A DNA stretch of 64,000 bases from NCBI GenBank assembly GCA_036571765.1, contig BROE01000020.1, positions 10,133,461 through 10,197,460 of the forward strand, read 5' to 3'. The notes below the pieces were generated by a model. The model was not told the DNA's origin, did no database searches, and saw nothing but the letters and a program-made list of their open reading frames with translations. Below, in pieces: positions 53,345 to 63,987 of this stretch (position 1 is its first letter; the number at the start of each line of letters is the position of its first letter). Source of the stretch: Plecoglossus altivelis. Lineage: Eukaryota > Chordata > Actinopteri > Osmeriformes > Plecoglossidae. The translations under genes and the position numbers were made by a program.

Positions 53345-56300
53345 AGTGTGAGAGAGACATTTAAAATCAAGAATTGTGAGAGCTAGAAAATTGCTTTAGA
53401 GTTTGATGGAGGTAGGGATTTGGAGTATAAGTCCCATCCATCATGTCCGTCTGTGGCACAGTTGCATCCTGGGAAATTGCCAACATCAGTCAGATGGAGT
53501 GAATGAACGTGGTGAAGACCTTGCTGCATTGGTTCACACAAAATAATATCCCTGTCTCCACAGTCCAGACTGTGAATCCTCTGCTGCTGAGAGGTTCCCA
53601 GACTAATATGATTATTGTCCTGGGCATGGAGCCCCCCTCTGGTACTCAGAGCTTCAAAGAGATGGGAGCTGAGGAGAAATGAAAGGGCTTCACGTTTTTT
53701 CTTTAGACAGGTGCACACACCTTTTCAATACTAAAGCATGATAAAAACCACATCATACACTTCTGACAGACTCATCGCACCAGAAACATCCCTTTTCGTC
53801 CCTGCTCGTAAATGTGGACTGCAAGTTGTGCGTTCTTTGTTATTACGTTGTACAATATGCTCCGGTGCATTCTTCAAATTACACTGGCATGTTATTCAAC
53901 AAATAAATTACGCGTTGCTATTTTTAGGAAACAACGTAGCATATCTTTGTGTTGAAGAGAAATTGTGATTTTGTTTGAAAGAGAGGTGGCAGCAGGACTT
54001 TCCCTTCGCCGTTTGTGTCCCTGCTGCGCTTTAATATGCTCAGCAGGGCTATGTATTTCACGGAAACAAACAAAGCTTACAGCATTGATCCAAGCAAAGG
54101 ATGAACTCATTAAAATGAGAGAAACCTACACCCGTGTTTTAATCATGTAAGATTTGTTCAACTGAGATGACAGTATATCCATGTATGGAAACTAAACAGA
54201 CAAAAGGAACCCTGGAAAGACATAGATCTCCTCCTGTTGTTTTGCAATTTCTTGGCTTTCCTTGACTACAGTTGATTCGACTGACTTTCTTTTTGTCATG
54301 TGTACGCCAGATGAGCTAAACCATTAGCAAATGTTTGGCCAAACAATTCCTATAATTACTGTGTTACAATATGATGCCAGACAATAAATACACATATGTC
54401 CTATAAACAAATATAAATAGATCAAACACTAATAATATGCAAGTAATTCCACCGTAGTTTATGGTGTTCTGAAAAGCGCTGATCGGGCCTCAGCAATAGG
54501 AGATGTAGTGTCACTGTAGGATGTGTCCCACACGCTCAGTGGTCACCACAGTTTATACGGGGTCAGGAAGGTCATTTTTCATCTGTCCACTTGGGACTGA
54601 GGTCATAGACCCTGTCGTCATATGTGAAACCATTGCACATTGGCGTAAAGCCGTGTCTCATTCCTTTACACTTCAGATGCTCCTCATACCCCCACCCTCC
54701 AACCCCTCTGCCACAGCCGCATTCCCAGCCTTAGTCTCTGAGTCCCATGCCCCAACACCTGCTTCTGCATAGGCTTCTGAAATATTAATGGTGAAATAAT
54801 TGAACTGTCATGCATGCTAAAGTGGAGTGAAAGTGAGCCAAATCTCCATTAGATAAGCTTATTATTAAATATTGCTCTGACTTCCTAATCTTATTAAGGG
54901 CCCTGTTTCTGTTTTGTTCTAGTTACTAACATTTTAATAATGCATAGATTGCATTCATAAGCATTGGGAAGAACTATTCATCTACCACTGGTTGCTACAG
55001 ATCTGTCCACATGAAAAGGACTGTTTAGCACATGCCTTATTATTTTCCCTGCTTTTTTCTAGTCTTCAAGTGTGTAGTCATGGTTTAGAATGATAAGATG
55101 TGTATATATATTTTTTTTTTGTGAACAGAATGGGCAGTTGGCCATTGTACAGTTAGTAAAGGCCAAGATCAAACAAGAATTGTATGTTCTAAAAGCAATG
55201 CAAATATAGCAGAAATGTGCTAAAAGCTAAATTATCAAGTTTTAAAAACCATTTAGTTTTTTCAGTTGTCGTCCATCGTTCTACTGTGAATCATTATCAG
55301 GATTGTAAGAGGAATGTGGAACTGCTGTCTTCAGTCACAGACGGTTAGTGAACAGAATATTTTAATCCATCTTGACAAGATGAGGATCTACTTAATCCCA
55401 TTACAGGCTGGTGCATAAAACTACAGTAGTGGCACACTCTCCTGTCTGTAGTGCTGCACTGCTTTGCATGTGAAAGGGGCAGACAGCCCTAGCCGAGCGC
55501 CATAGGAACTCTGAATTGTATAACTGTGTGGGGGGCATCTTGTGTTTTGATTAATCATTCCATTGCAGTGAATGCCTTGGAATGATGGTGTGAAGTTATA
55601 TCCTTTTGGTTCATAAACTCTGTACTTGCATGTAAATCAGGGAATGGATCTGGGTAAAAATACTATTCAATGCTTGACAGCAAAAGAAACAAACAAATCA
55701 ATGAGTAAAGCATATGCCAGAAGAAAAACTATCCCTCTAATGTCTCCTTTCAAAGGGCAAGTGTCTGTCTTTATTTTCGGACATGAAACTGTGTGGTGAA
55801 AATGGGTGTCTTCAGTTAGACAAACCAACAGGTGGCGAACATGATACAGAAACTCATTAGCTCAGTCTGCTGGCTACATCTCTTCAGTTATCAGTGGTGT
55901 GTCACGATCATTCTACATGATCATTGTTTTTTTAGATCTTGTCAGCCACTGGGGAGCAGTGAGATAGAGGATTGTGTCTGTCAGTCAGTAAATCACTCAG
56001 AGTGGGTTTTAACCATGGCTTCAGATTGTACACAGTCCAGATTGACTCTGAAACCACACTCACCCAGCCCTCCACCATTTCTTCCTCTATCCCTTCAACC
56101 TACAACTTCTGTCCCCATTGAGAATTGGCTGAGGCAGGTCAGAGTTCATATTGTCCTTCCCACGACTGGCAGCTTTTAAGGTCCTGCCAGCTTCATCAGC
56201 CTCCAGAGATGGTTGCTGAAGTAGAATCTTAAGAACAGCCTGCAGTCCAGAACAGGGATATCCTTCAGCCCACACTGCTCTTGAGGGCCAACGTCATCTC

Positions 56301-58318
56301 TTCTACCAGTTTAACCCAGTGTTTTAAGGTTCTCCCCCAACCAGATGGCCAAAATGGTTCTTGTTAAATGCTGAACAAGGTGGAGAACGAGTTGAATCAG
56401 ATGGCATGTGTTCAAGCACAGTTTGAATCAAAGATAATCCATCTAAGGGGTGTTAGGGTGAAAAAGGCTTTGGGCTGACACTATAGGGTAAAAATAGCAC
56501 ATTGTCTTTAAGAGATTATACAACCTTAGAGTACTGTCCAATTAGGACAGGGTCCTACGTTTAGCCCAGGGTATTACCTCTGCTTCAAGTAACAGAGATC
56601 ACATTTATGAGAAAGAGTGTAATGGGAACAGCAAATCACACACCAGGAAATTCTGGACGCTCAGGGATCATAAATTGAACAGAAAGTTGGTGGTCTTTTA
56701 GAATCGGGAATCGGCCTTTTGCAAGATGTGTTTCAGTGGCTTTGCCAGTGACATCAGTAAGGTCACTCAATGGGTCAAAACAACCAGTATTGAGTCACAA
56801 AGGCCCCAGACAGAGTTAATTCCATTAGCATGAGGCACAGAGGAAGGGTTCAGAGTGTACGTCCATCAGAAAACAGAAGGCTGCAAAGAAATCGACTCAT
56901 TCAGTCTTTGGTCAATTATTCAATTTCTTTTCATGAACTGGCCTTTGACCTCAGTGTTTCCTACCGAATTTGTTAAATGAGAGAGACAATCAAAAATGGG
57001 AAGAGAAATAAAAAAATCACACAAGTAAAGAAACTCTTTCTGTGAAAGAGCTCTTTTGCTGAACATGGTCATCTACAGGATTTACTTTTTCTGCTGCTGA
57101 AATTTAAAAGCTTTAATGTAAGGACACAAATCCCTTTTGGGGGCTTTAATTGGAAGAAACAACCTCATAAGAAAAGACATCAGCTCCAACCAATTGTAAT
57201 TACTGGATTTGAATGCTTGTGATGATAAGTGTTAAACCACTGTATTCAAATTCTCAGTGTGCTCTCTGCAGGCTGCCTGCTGACTTTGATCTGTACAGTT
57301 TGGCCGTTAACTTTTTTCGTTTTGCAGAATTTAGACACAATTGCATGTTTATGCTTGTGGTCTACTGCTCCGTGTTTAACTAATTAGATCCAGGAATTGG
57401 GTGACCTAACGAGCTGAGCCACTGCCAACATGATGGAGGCTAATGAACTCACACCTCAAAGATTCAACAACAGAGCCTTGAGGGTAACAATTCCATAGAG
57501 GTGAAAATATTCCTGTACAGACACAATCTCACCCTTCCCCCAGCCTTCTTCTCTGGCCAGATTCCGCTCATTATAGCCTGAACCATTGGTCTGTTAGGTG
57601 GAAAATGACCCTGTGCACTGGACGGTTCTGTACTGTTCTGGCTGTCAAACAGAGACAGGTTACTCTGTCTACATTGTGTACAGTATGTGGTATTTATGTC
57701 TCCCTGACAGCCATATTTCTAGCTATCACATAAATATGGTCTTTTTTTATGTTTATCTCTGAATATTCAGAAAGGAGCCCAAAGACACATGAACAGCAAC
57801 AACCTCATGACAGACTGCTGTATTATATCTTAATGATGTAAATCTTTAGCTCTTTGGCTTTGTGGTATGAATTGTTAATTGTTTCACTTGAATCTGGAAC
57901 ATCTGTCGTGCTTTAATATATTCACAGGCAGACTCACATATTTATTTATTTATGCTTCTTGTTGTACTGTGCATGGAAAAACTGTCTCTGTTCCACACTC
58001 CAACAGACATTAAACAAGAAAACAATTTGTGTCCCAGGGGAAAGGGGGGATGTGAGGCTTTATTATGTATATTTGTTGTCAGAATGGTATTTGAAGCAAA
58101 AGAAAGGCACGGAATGTGGTCCCTGCAGATGCGAGGGAGTGCTGTGCTGGAAACGTATGGTGTGCCTATGTCTGGCTGAGCGGCACTCTCAATCACGAGG
58201 GGCTTGTTGTGTGTGGGGTTGCCTGACTTGACTGACTTCCTGACTGGCTGCCTATCTGTATGCCTGCACATGTGTGAACTTGAAGGGGGGACCTGATGTG
58301 CCATCTGTGCTATTACAG
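53345..58318. other. noncoding stretch directly upstream of the chl1 start exon
   Basis: No exon recognised with confidence. A homeobox-motif-rich AT stretch at 54780-54960 is an enhancer candidate. The 160-codon minus frame at 57942-58424 overlaps the chl1 start exon on the other strand and is taken as a shadow. Confidence 0.5.
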
Positions 58319-58516
58319 GTCCGGCTCCATTCAGATGACATTGGACTGAACTGAGAACTTTGAAGAAAGTCACTCTTGTCACTTCCTCCATGAACTCTGA
58401 GATTATTGTCAGCCGTGCAGCCATGCAGAAGAGGCCTGGATTGGCTTTCCTGATGGGCGTGGTTGCCTGTATCAGTGCCTTTCACCTTGCCACTGCCATT
58501 GATATCCCATTGGAAG
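58319..58516 (+). CDS. chl1: chl1 exon with start codon and signal peptide
   Basis: A likely acceptor (CTATTACAG) ends at 58318 and a consensus donor AAG|GTAAGT follows 58516. The 5' edge is uncertain: its pyrimidine tract is weak, and another possible acceptor, CCCTGCAG, ends at 58128. In-frame ATGs lie at 58390 and 58423. From 58423 the peptide has a basic start (QKR), a hydrophobic core of about 19 residues ending ATA, then a mature start like IDIPLE, matching the IEIP start of CHL1 as I recall it. The exon ends in phase 1. The first 71 nt are untranslated and hold a 4-codon upstream ORF at 58335-58349. Confidence 0.82.
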
Positions 58517-61500
58517 GTAAGTTACAGTCCGTCCTTAACAGTCCTCTGTAGGGATCTGAACTGGTATGGCACTGTTTCCTGTTAAACGTTATTTGGTTAT
58601 TAAATGGTGAACAAGTCAGTGATCATCAAAGTGATCTACTGATGTTTTAAATGAAATGTTAAAAGTATGAAAAGGCACATGGAAGGTAGTATTGCCTCTG
58701 TGATTTATTGCCACTAAATGACTCTCACTGCTGTTTATGTTGTAGAATGTTTACTGAAGCCTGTTTTCTTGTGTTAAAGCTGAAATAGCCATTTTGTCGG
58801 CTTTTCTTTCTAAATGATTTCGAAATATCTCTTAGTCTCGTTGTGAAAGATGTTTGACAGGTTGATACAAATGGGATGGGTTGCACAAAGTAATTCTGGA
58901 CTAAATACCAAATACCCTTTTTAAAAGCTTTTTGTTATCCTGCATTTGTTTTAGTGAACACAAATACACTGTGGAGTTCGTTAAAATGTATTTAGATGTG
59001 TCCATTTTAAAAGAAGGATTACGTTAGCTAAACTTCTGTCTGTGTTTTTGTTTTGCGCTTTCCTTGCTGCCATGGATTTGGTAGTTTTAGGTCATGTAAA
59101 CAGTAAGTTTGCTAGGGATGAATGACTCTCTGCCAGCTAGCTTTAGTGACGTCCTCAACTCTCCACTCATCACTTCTAATCTCTCAGCTCAGTGCAGCTT
59201 TGCTGCATCCTCATGCTAAGGACTTGAACATCACATGAAACATCTTACTCCAGTCTTTCATAAACCTGAAATATCATCTAGAAAAAAAAAGGCCTTTAGA
59301 CTTAGCCTACTTCATCCCTAAGTTCCTCACCATCCATAACCCATCTGCTCTTGTTCACTTTAACACATGTACAATGGTGACATACATTAGTGGGAGATGC
59401 TGATAAAGACAGATGTTCCTATACCATCTTTTCAAGTGTAAAACATATTTTGTAAGGAACATGTGCTACATGTGGTCGTATGGCTAGGTTGCGTCTCATA
59501 GCCTTCTCCCTTGTGTGTTGCCCAGTTGAACAGCTGCCCACCATCACGGAGCAGTCTCCCAGCTCTCTCATCGCCTTCCCCTTCGACGAGAGCTTCTCCA
59601 TGACGTGTGAAGCTAAAGGGAACCCCGAGCCAGAGTGAGTAGTGATAAGGTCACTGTCGTGTCCCCAACAGATGGAAGGGACGAGCCCAGCTCAGGAGAG
59701 CTCGTTAGCAGTCTGACAGACAACTAGCACCACCACTCTGGCACGAGACACTACTGTTTATGAGTTTATTCCATGGTATAAAATATGTAATTTTTCAGCC
59801 AAGCTTCAAAACTTAACATGCTGTCCTCTTGGCTGATTTTAACGAGATGTTTACATGGTTTGTTTCCAAGCACAAGCTGACAAAACTGTTGCTCTCTTAG
59901 ATTTCGATGGACGAAGAACGAACAGGAATTTGACCCCTTCCTGGATCCAAGGCTGATGAAAGAGGAGGACTCTGGGACATTTGTGATTCCCAACAGTGGG
60001 AACCTCACAGACTACCAGGGGATCTATCGCTGCTACGCCTCCAACAAGCTAGGGACTGCCATATCACAGGAGATTGAGTTCATTGTGCCCTGTGAGTACC
60101 GTAACACAGCTCTCCTGTCCCGGTGGTGCTCTATTACAGTTCCCTCAAAGTGATTCAGGGCTTGGAATCCAGTGTAATGTCTGTGCCTCTCCATTGTAAG
60201 GCTTTCATTGTATTGTATTGGCCGCGGAAGAAATTGAAGCTTCAGTGTATTCCACCAACTGTTGCCTCATATGTATGCCCCAAAGCTACAAGAAAAGCAC
60301 TGTGAACCAGCCTCTCAATCATTGCCCAGAGTATATATATATGAAAAAATTATATATATATATATATTTTCTTTTTCTTTTAAGAAATCCCAAAAAAGAG
60401 AATTGTGACGAGTTTTTGTCTTTTCTGATCTGTCATACTTCATAGTAGCTCAGCCATCATCGAACACAGTTGACATCTATTTCTTCCTGCAAACCATCTT
60501 CTGAAAAATATTCCATAGGATTTGTGTCTTAGGTTGCTGCAAACACACTGCATTATTTTACTGCCACCTACTGGATGAGAAAGTAGCTACATTTACTATT
60601 TCAGTTTTCTCATTCTGCCTTTTTGCTAGATGTTCCAAAGTTTCCTAAAGAGAAGATTGACCCCATAGTGGTTGAGGAGGGCGAGCCTTTCGTTCTGGAG
60701 TGTAACCCCCCCAGCGGGATCCCACCTCTACAGATCTACTGGATGACTATCGGTCAGTAATAATGCGAAACCCTACGTAAAGAATATCCCTGTAAAGTAT
60801 TCAGCTTTGTGGTTAGGTCTTCCACTTTATTTTAGGGTGGCAGCTCATATGACGCATAGGAAGATGACTGAGCTTGAATACTTCCATTCCTGTCCTGCAG
60901 GTCTACAGCACATAGCGCAGGATGAGCGGGTGTCAATGGGCCTCAACGGAGACCTGTTCTTTTCCAATGCCGTTATGAAGGATAGCCGCAAGGATTACTG
61001 CTGCTACGCTGCCTTTCCCAAGATACGGACCATAGTGCAGAAGACAGCCATGTCTGTCATCGTCAAGAGTAGTAGGTTTCAACTTAACCCTCTTACAAGG
61101 GAAAACATCAAACCTCCATATGATACCCATTCCCATTGTTGATCATCCGAGTCAGGGAAGTGGCAAACAGTGATCTCAAACGGTGTGTTTAAGATCAGGG
61201 AAATCCTGCCATTTCTTAATGGCATCTACACAGTTAGATTTTCCATGTTTTGTGTTTTGTTTTTGTTTCTCTTAAAATTCATTAGGAATACATATCTTTT
61301 GTTTTCATGTTCATCTTCATTTCAGCCAAGTCTGACACAGGTGACGGTTCTGGTCCAGGTGAGTTCGATTTCATAGCAGAGCCATGTCTAGCATGCCTGC
61401 TGCTGTTGATGTACTGCATATGGTTTATGTATCAGATTGTCAAATTCAGACTAATTGTTTTATCTGAAGTATTCTTTTCATATTGCTTTGATAACAAGCA

Positions 61501-63987
61501 CGAGCACTGATTGGACTGTCCGTTTTTCATTCTAAAAGACAATTCTATCCTGGAGCGAAAACCTAGTCTTCTGACACCCTCTAGTGTCAAGACAAAGGTA
61601 CAGCTGGTCAAAGGCGAGGAGCTTCTGTTGGAGTGCATTGCAGAGGGCTTGTAAGTACAGTTACCTCTCAGTCTTATTCTTCATATAGTAATACATGATG
61701 TGACAACTAAGTGTATGTGTCACACTGTCACGTCTCTACTAGTCCTACCCCCAAGGTCGAATGGATAAAGGTGGGCCACAGAATTCCTGACAGAGCTACA
61801 GTGGAGAATCATGGGAAACTGTTGTCTATACCTGCTGTGGATGATGAGGACAGTGGGAAGTACAGGTGCAAGGCCAAGAATACTTACGGAGATGTGGATC
61901 ACTTCTTTGATGTCACAGTTGAAGGTAACTAATAATAAATGAATAATAGGGATCCAGTAAGTATCCACACAGTAATGCAGTCAGAAAGATAATGACTGCA
62001 CTATAATCTAACGGTATACAAAAAGCTTGATAGCTGTGAGGAAGATTTTGCACGAGTGACAATAACTGCAATGTCTTGTTTGCATCTGGATTTTTTGCTA
62101 AATGAGAAGTCAAAATGAGATGTAGGCATGTTTCTTTTGGTGGTTTTTGGTGACTGTCCTTGCTGTTGATCTCCCCAGAACCTCCTCACTGGGTTTTTAA
62201 GCCAGAGAGTCAGCTCAGTATGATAGGCTCCGATGTGCTCATCAAATGCTCAGCATCTGGCATCCCTCAGCCCACTATCACATGGAGGGTGAATGGGCTT
62301 CCCCTGGAAGGTGAGTCAAACTACAGTGTTTTACAAACAGTACTTATCTGTGGGTAAAAACAATAGACAATTATGATTTGAATTGAAGTAACTATAACAA
62401 AAAACCTGTTTATTTTCCAACCGGTTGCAGAGGTCCCTGCATCAAACAGAAAGGAATTCGATGACTCAATTTTCATAAAAAACGCCAAAGAGTTTGACAG
62501 TGCTGTTTATCAATGTGAAGCCTCCAACAGACATGGGACCATTCTGGCTAACGCTAACATCATGATCATGAGTAAGTGTATTGTCCTGTTCATTAGGTCT
62601 TTTATAGTCTACTGTCAGTGCTACTGTATTCCCTGTCAGAATAAGAACATTTACCTATGATTTAATCAAGAATGCAAGCAGGTTACCAAGCGATGGTCCT
62701 GAGCTGCATTTCAATTTTTCAACCCATCCCTTGTCAACTTCTTATCCATTGGGTCACAGGTTCTTGTTTAATAGACATAAATATATATTAGTTACTGGAA
62801 GAAGGAGTTCTGGGGCTATCTTTGGAGCTGGCCTGGTGGTCCAAGGGTGTAGTGATAAACCTAGCGAGCCACTCTTCCTCTGGCTCACCCAAGAGGGCCA
62901 AGCTATGTACATTTTGGTATTTTCCTTGAATTCAGATATTGGTGCTACAAAACAACCATGTGCTGCTTTTATAAGTGCAGATAAAAAATATATATTTTCT
63001 ACTTGGCCATTCAGAAGTGTCTGGATGACTCCAGAGTTCAGAGATAAAAAAGCAAAGAAAAGAAAACCGGGGCGTTTCTGAATGCAAATTCCCAGCTGTT
63101 CCTTTTGTTAATAATTGCATTTCGGTTGCTTTGTCTTAAGATAAAACACCTTTTCTTGGAAGGATGGCCTTTGTTCGGTTGTTTTTCATTTTGACAAATT
63201 TCTAATTTTGACAACCTGACAGTCCAACCATTCTCACACAAAGAGAGACAATTAACAATGTAGACAGACAGTAATATTGTCCTGCTTTACCCACACCTAC
63301 ATCATTAACACTTAAACTGCAATTTCATTGGCATTGTGAGTATGAGTCCCACACTAGCGTGTCTACTCTTTGACTGTCAGTTCAGGTTGTTGTGGTGCAC
63401 TCACTGCCCAGTGTAGCAGTTAAAAACGCATGGTTTTGATGCCTCTCTATCTCTCCTCACAGACATGCCTCCTATGATATTGACTGAAGACGGACAGGAG
63501 TACTCCACTGTGGAAGGGAAGGGTGTGATTATGCACTGCAAGGTTTTCAGCTCTCCTCCCTCGACTGTAACTTGGTGAGTGCTGAAACACAGTGAACAAC
63601 ACTGGGCTCCCCCGTCACTGCCTACCTTTCACACCAATACTCTTACACACCAACAGGGGGCAGTATGCATCAGTCCCTTGTATGTCTAACACTTTGTGTA
63701 CCAAATCCCCCTGCAGTCTAAAGAGTATGTTTTATCGTTGGTGCACCAAGGATTTGTATGATCTTATAATGTTAAAGGGAACGAGAGGGAAGACTACTGT
63801 TAATGACAAATGTTTCCCAGGGACAAGGATGATGCTGCAGTGTCTGTGGAGGGACCACGGTTTACAGTTCATGAGAATGGATCATTGGAGATCTATAATG
63901 TGGAGAAAGAGGACCAGGGCCAGTATACATGCTACACTAAAAACACAGAGGGATCGTCTGCTATCGATGCTATACTGGATGTGAAAG
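58390..63987 (+). CDS. chl1: L1-family neural cell adhesion molecule, CHL1-like; 5' half (signal peptide, Ig1-Ig5), partial at 3' end
   Basis: Members of this family are type I membrane proteins of neurons and glia that act in axon growth, guidance and migration through Ig-domain adhesion. Twelve exons join in frame. Numbering from the ATG at 58423 gives 522 residues: a signal peptide (about 1-25), then Ig1 (C59...W71...C112), Ig2 (C156...W169...C206 or C207), Ig3 (C273...W285...C320), Ig4 (C362...W374...C411) and Ig5 (C455...W467...C504). The motifs AFPFDE, KFPKEKIDP and DYCCYAAFPKIRTIVQK, including the unusual double Cys, match CHL1 as I recall it better than L1CAM, NrCAM or neurofascin. 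N-glycosylation sequons are at N102 and N486. The gene continues beyond the window, so Ig6, the FnIII repeats, the membrane segment and the cytoplasmic tail are missing. No frameshift or stop interrupts the joined frame. The chl1a/chl1b choice is open. The start could be 58390 (11 residues longer, weak context) or 58423 (G at -3). Confidence 0.9.
58517..59525 (+). other. chl1: chl1 intron after the signal-peptide exon (1009 nt)
   Basis: GTAAGT...CCCAG intron. L1CAM has a tiny neuronal exon at this place; I looked for an in-frame phase-1 mini-exon here and saw none that is convincing. No repeat or other gene is visible apart from a short A-run near 59282. Confidence 0.7.
59526..59634 (+). CDS. 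chl1: chl1 exon, first half of Ig1
   Basis: Acceptor TTGCCCAG, donor AGA|GTGAGT, 109 nt, phase 1 in and phase 2 out. It encodes residues 32-67, with the motifs AFPFDESF and CEAKGNPEP carrying the first Ig1 cysteine (C59). It matches the start of CHL1 Ig1. Confidence 0.93.
59901..60091 (+). CDS. chl1: chl1 exon, second half of Ig1
   Basis: Acceptor CTCTTAG, donor CT|GTGAGT, 191 nt, phase 2 in and phase 1 out. It encodes FRWTKN (W71), a sequon NLT at N102, and the YQGIYRCYASNKLGTA block with C112, the classic Y-x-C of an I-type Ig domain. It ends with EIEFIVP, as in CHL1. Confidence 0.95.
60092..60629 (+). other. chl1: chl1 intron between Ig1 and Ig2 (538 nt)
   Basis: GTGAGT...GCTAG intron. 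It holds two TA-repeat runs (about 60332-60367) followed by a TTTTC-rich tract. Nothing coding was recognised. Confidence 0.75.
60332..60367. repeat. interrupted (TA)n microsatellite inside a chl1 intron
   Basis: Two TA dinucleotide runs are separated by a short A-rich break and followed by T/C-rich sequence. Read directly. Confidence 0.9.
60630..60752 (+). CDS. chl1: chl1 exon, first half of Ig2
   Basis: Acceptor TTTTTGCTAG with a good pyrimidine tract; donor CG|GTCAGT, less ideal. 123 nt, phase 1 in and out. It encodes YVPKFPKEKIDP, then VVEEGEP, C156 in LECNPPSG, and W169 in IYWM, all typical of L1-family Ig2. Confidence 0.94.
60901..61071 (+). CDS. chl1: chl1 exon, second half of Ig2
   Basis: Acceptor TCCTGCAG; 171 nt, phase 1 in and out. 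It encodes HIAQDERV, NGDLFFSN and DYCCYAAFPKIRTIVQK. The double Cys (C206/C207) and the FP-R-TIVQK ending are the strongest CHL1-type signature in the window. The donor at 61072 (GTAGGT) is weak, with another GT at 61076; 61071 is chosen because it keeps phase 1. Confidence 0.9.
61326..61358 (+). CDS. chl1: 33-nt cassette exon of chl1, linker between Ig2 and Ig3
   Basis: Acceptor CATTTCAG, donor CAG|GTGAGT. The exon is 33 nt and phase 1 on both sides, so it adds or removes 11 residues (about TKSDTGDGSGP) without shifting the frame. The peptide is Gly/Ser/Asp-rich and unstructured in look. As I recall, human CHL1 has an optional Ser-rich segment at the same place. Inclusion cannot be told from DNA alone. 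Confidence 0.75.
61539..61650 (+). CDS. chl1: chl1 exon, first half of Ig3
   Basis: The acceptor TTCTAAAAG is purine-rich near the AG but has a T-run upstream; donor TT|GTAAGT. 112 nt, phase 1 in and phase 2 out. It encodes ERKPSLLTP, then VKGEELLLEC with C273 and IAEG, matching the start of L1-family Ig3. Confidence 0.92.
61743..61924 (+). CDS. chl1: chl1 exon, second half of Ig3
   Basis: Acceptor CTCTACTAG, donor GAAG|GTAACT. 182 nt, phase 2 in and phase 1 out. It encodes PTPKVEWIK (W285), NHGKLLSI, and DSGKYRCKAKNTYG with C320. The preceding intron is only 92 nt. Confidence 0.94.
62179..62310 (+). CDS. chl1: chl1 exon, first half of Ig4
   Basis: Acceptor ATCTCCCCAG, donor GGAAG|GTGAGT. 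132 nt, phase 1 in and out. It encodes EPPHWVFKPES, C362, then GIPQPTITWRVNG with W374, the usual L1-family Ig4 block. Confidence 0.94.
62431..62571 (+). CDS. chl1: chl1 exon, second half of Ig4
   Basis: Acceptor CGGTTGCAG, with a second possible AG two bases inside that would break frame; donor GA|GTAAGT. 141 nt, phase 1 in and out. It encodes DSAVYQCEASNRHGTILANANI with C411, close to the CHL1 Ig4 end as I recall it. Confidence 0.94.
62572..63462 (+). other. chl1: chl1 intron between Ig4 and Ig5 (891 nt)
   Basis: GTAAGT...CCTCACAG intron with a strong pyrimidine tract at its 3' end. A 116-codon open frame at 62731-63081 lies wholly inside it, has no splice support and resembles no family I know. 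No repeat was recognised. Confidence 0.75.
63463..63574 (+). CDS. chl1: chl1 exon, first half of Ig5
   Basis: Acceptor CTCCTCACAG, donor TTG|GTGAGT. 112 nt, phase 1 in and phase 2 out. It encodes MPPMILTEDGQEYSTVEG and C455; the codon for the core tryptophan W467 is split across the next splice junction. Confidence 0.93.
63821..63987 (+). CDS. chl1: chl1 exon, second half of Ig5
   Basis: Acceptor GTTTCCCAG, donor AAAG|GTATAC. 167 nt, phase 2 in and phase 1 out. It completes W467 and encodes VHENGSLEI (sequon N486) and DQGQYTCYTKNTEG with C504. This is the last exon in the window; the next (Ig6) lies beyond the right edge. Confidence 0.93.

Noticed and set aside
57942..58424. 160-codon minus-strand frame over the chl1 start exon
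   Set aside because: It overlaps a better-supported + strand exon, has no recognisable domain and no neighbouring exons.
62731..63081. 116-codon frame inside the Ig4-Ig5 intron
   Set aside because: It lies between well-matched splice sites whose neighbours join in frame without it; no domain match.
59526..63987. Assignment to L1CAM, NrCAM or neurofascin instead of CHL1
   Set aside because: The Ig2 block with double Cys and FPKIRTIVQK, and the KFPKEKIDP start of Ig2, fit CHL1 best from memory. A phylogenetic tree with the missing 3' half would settle it.
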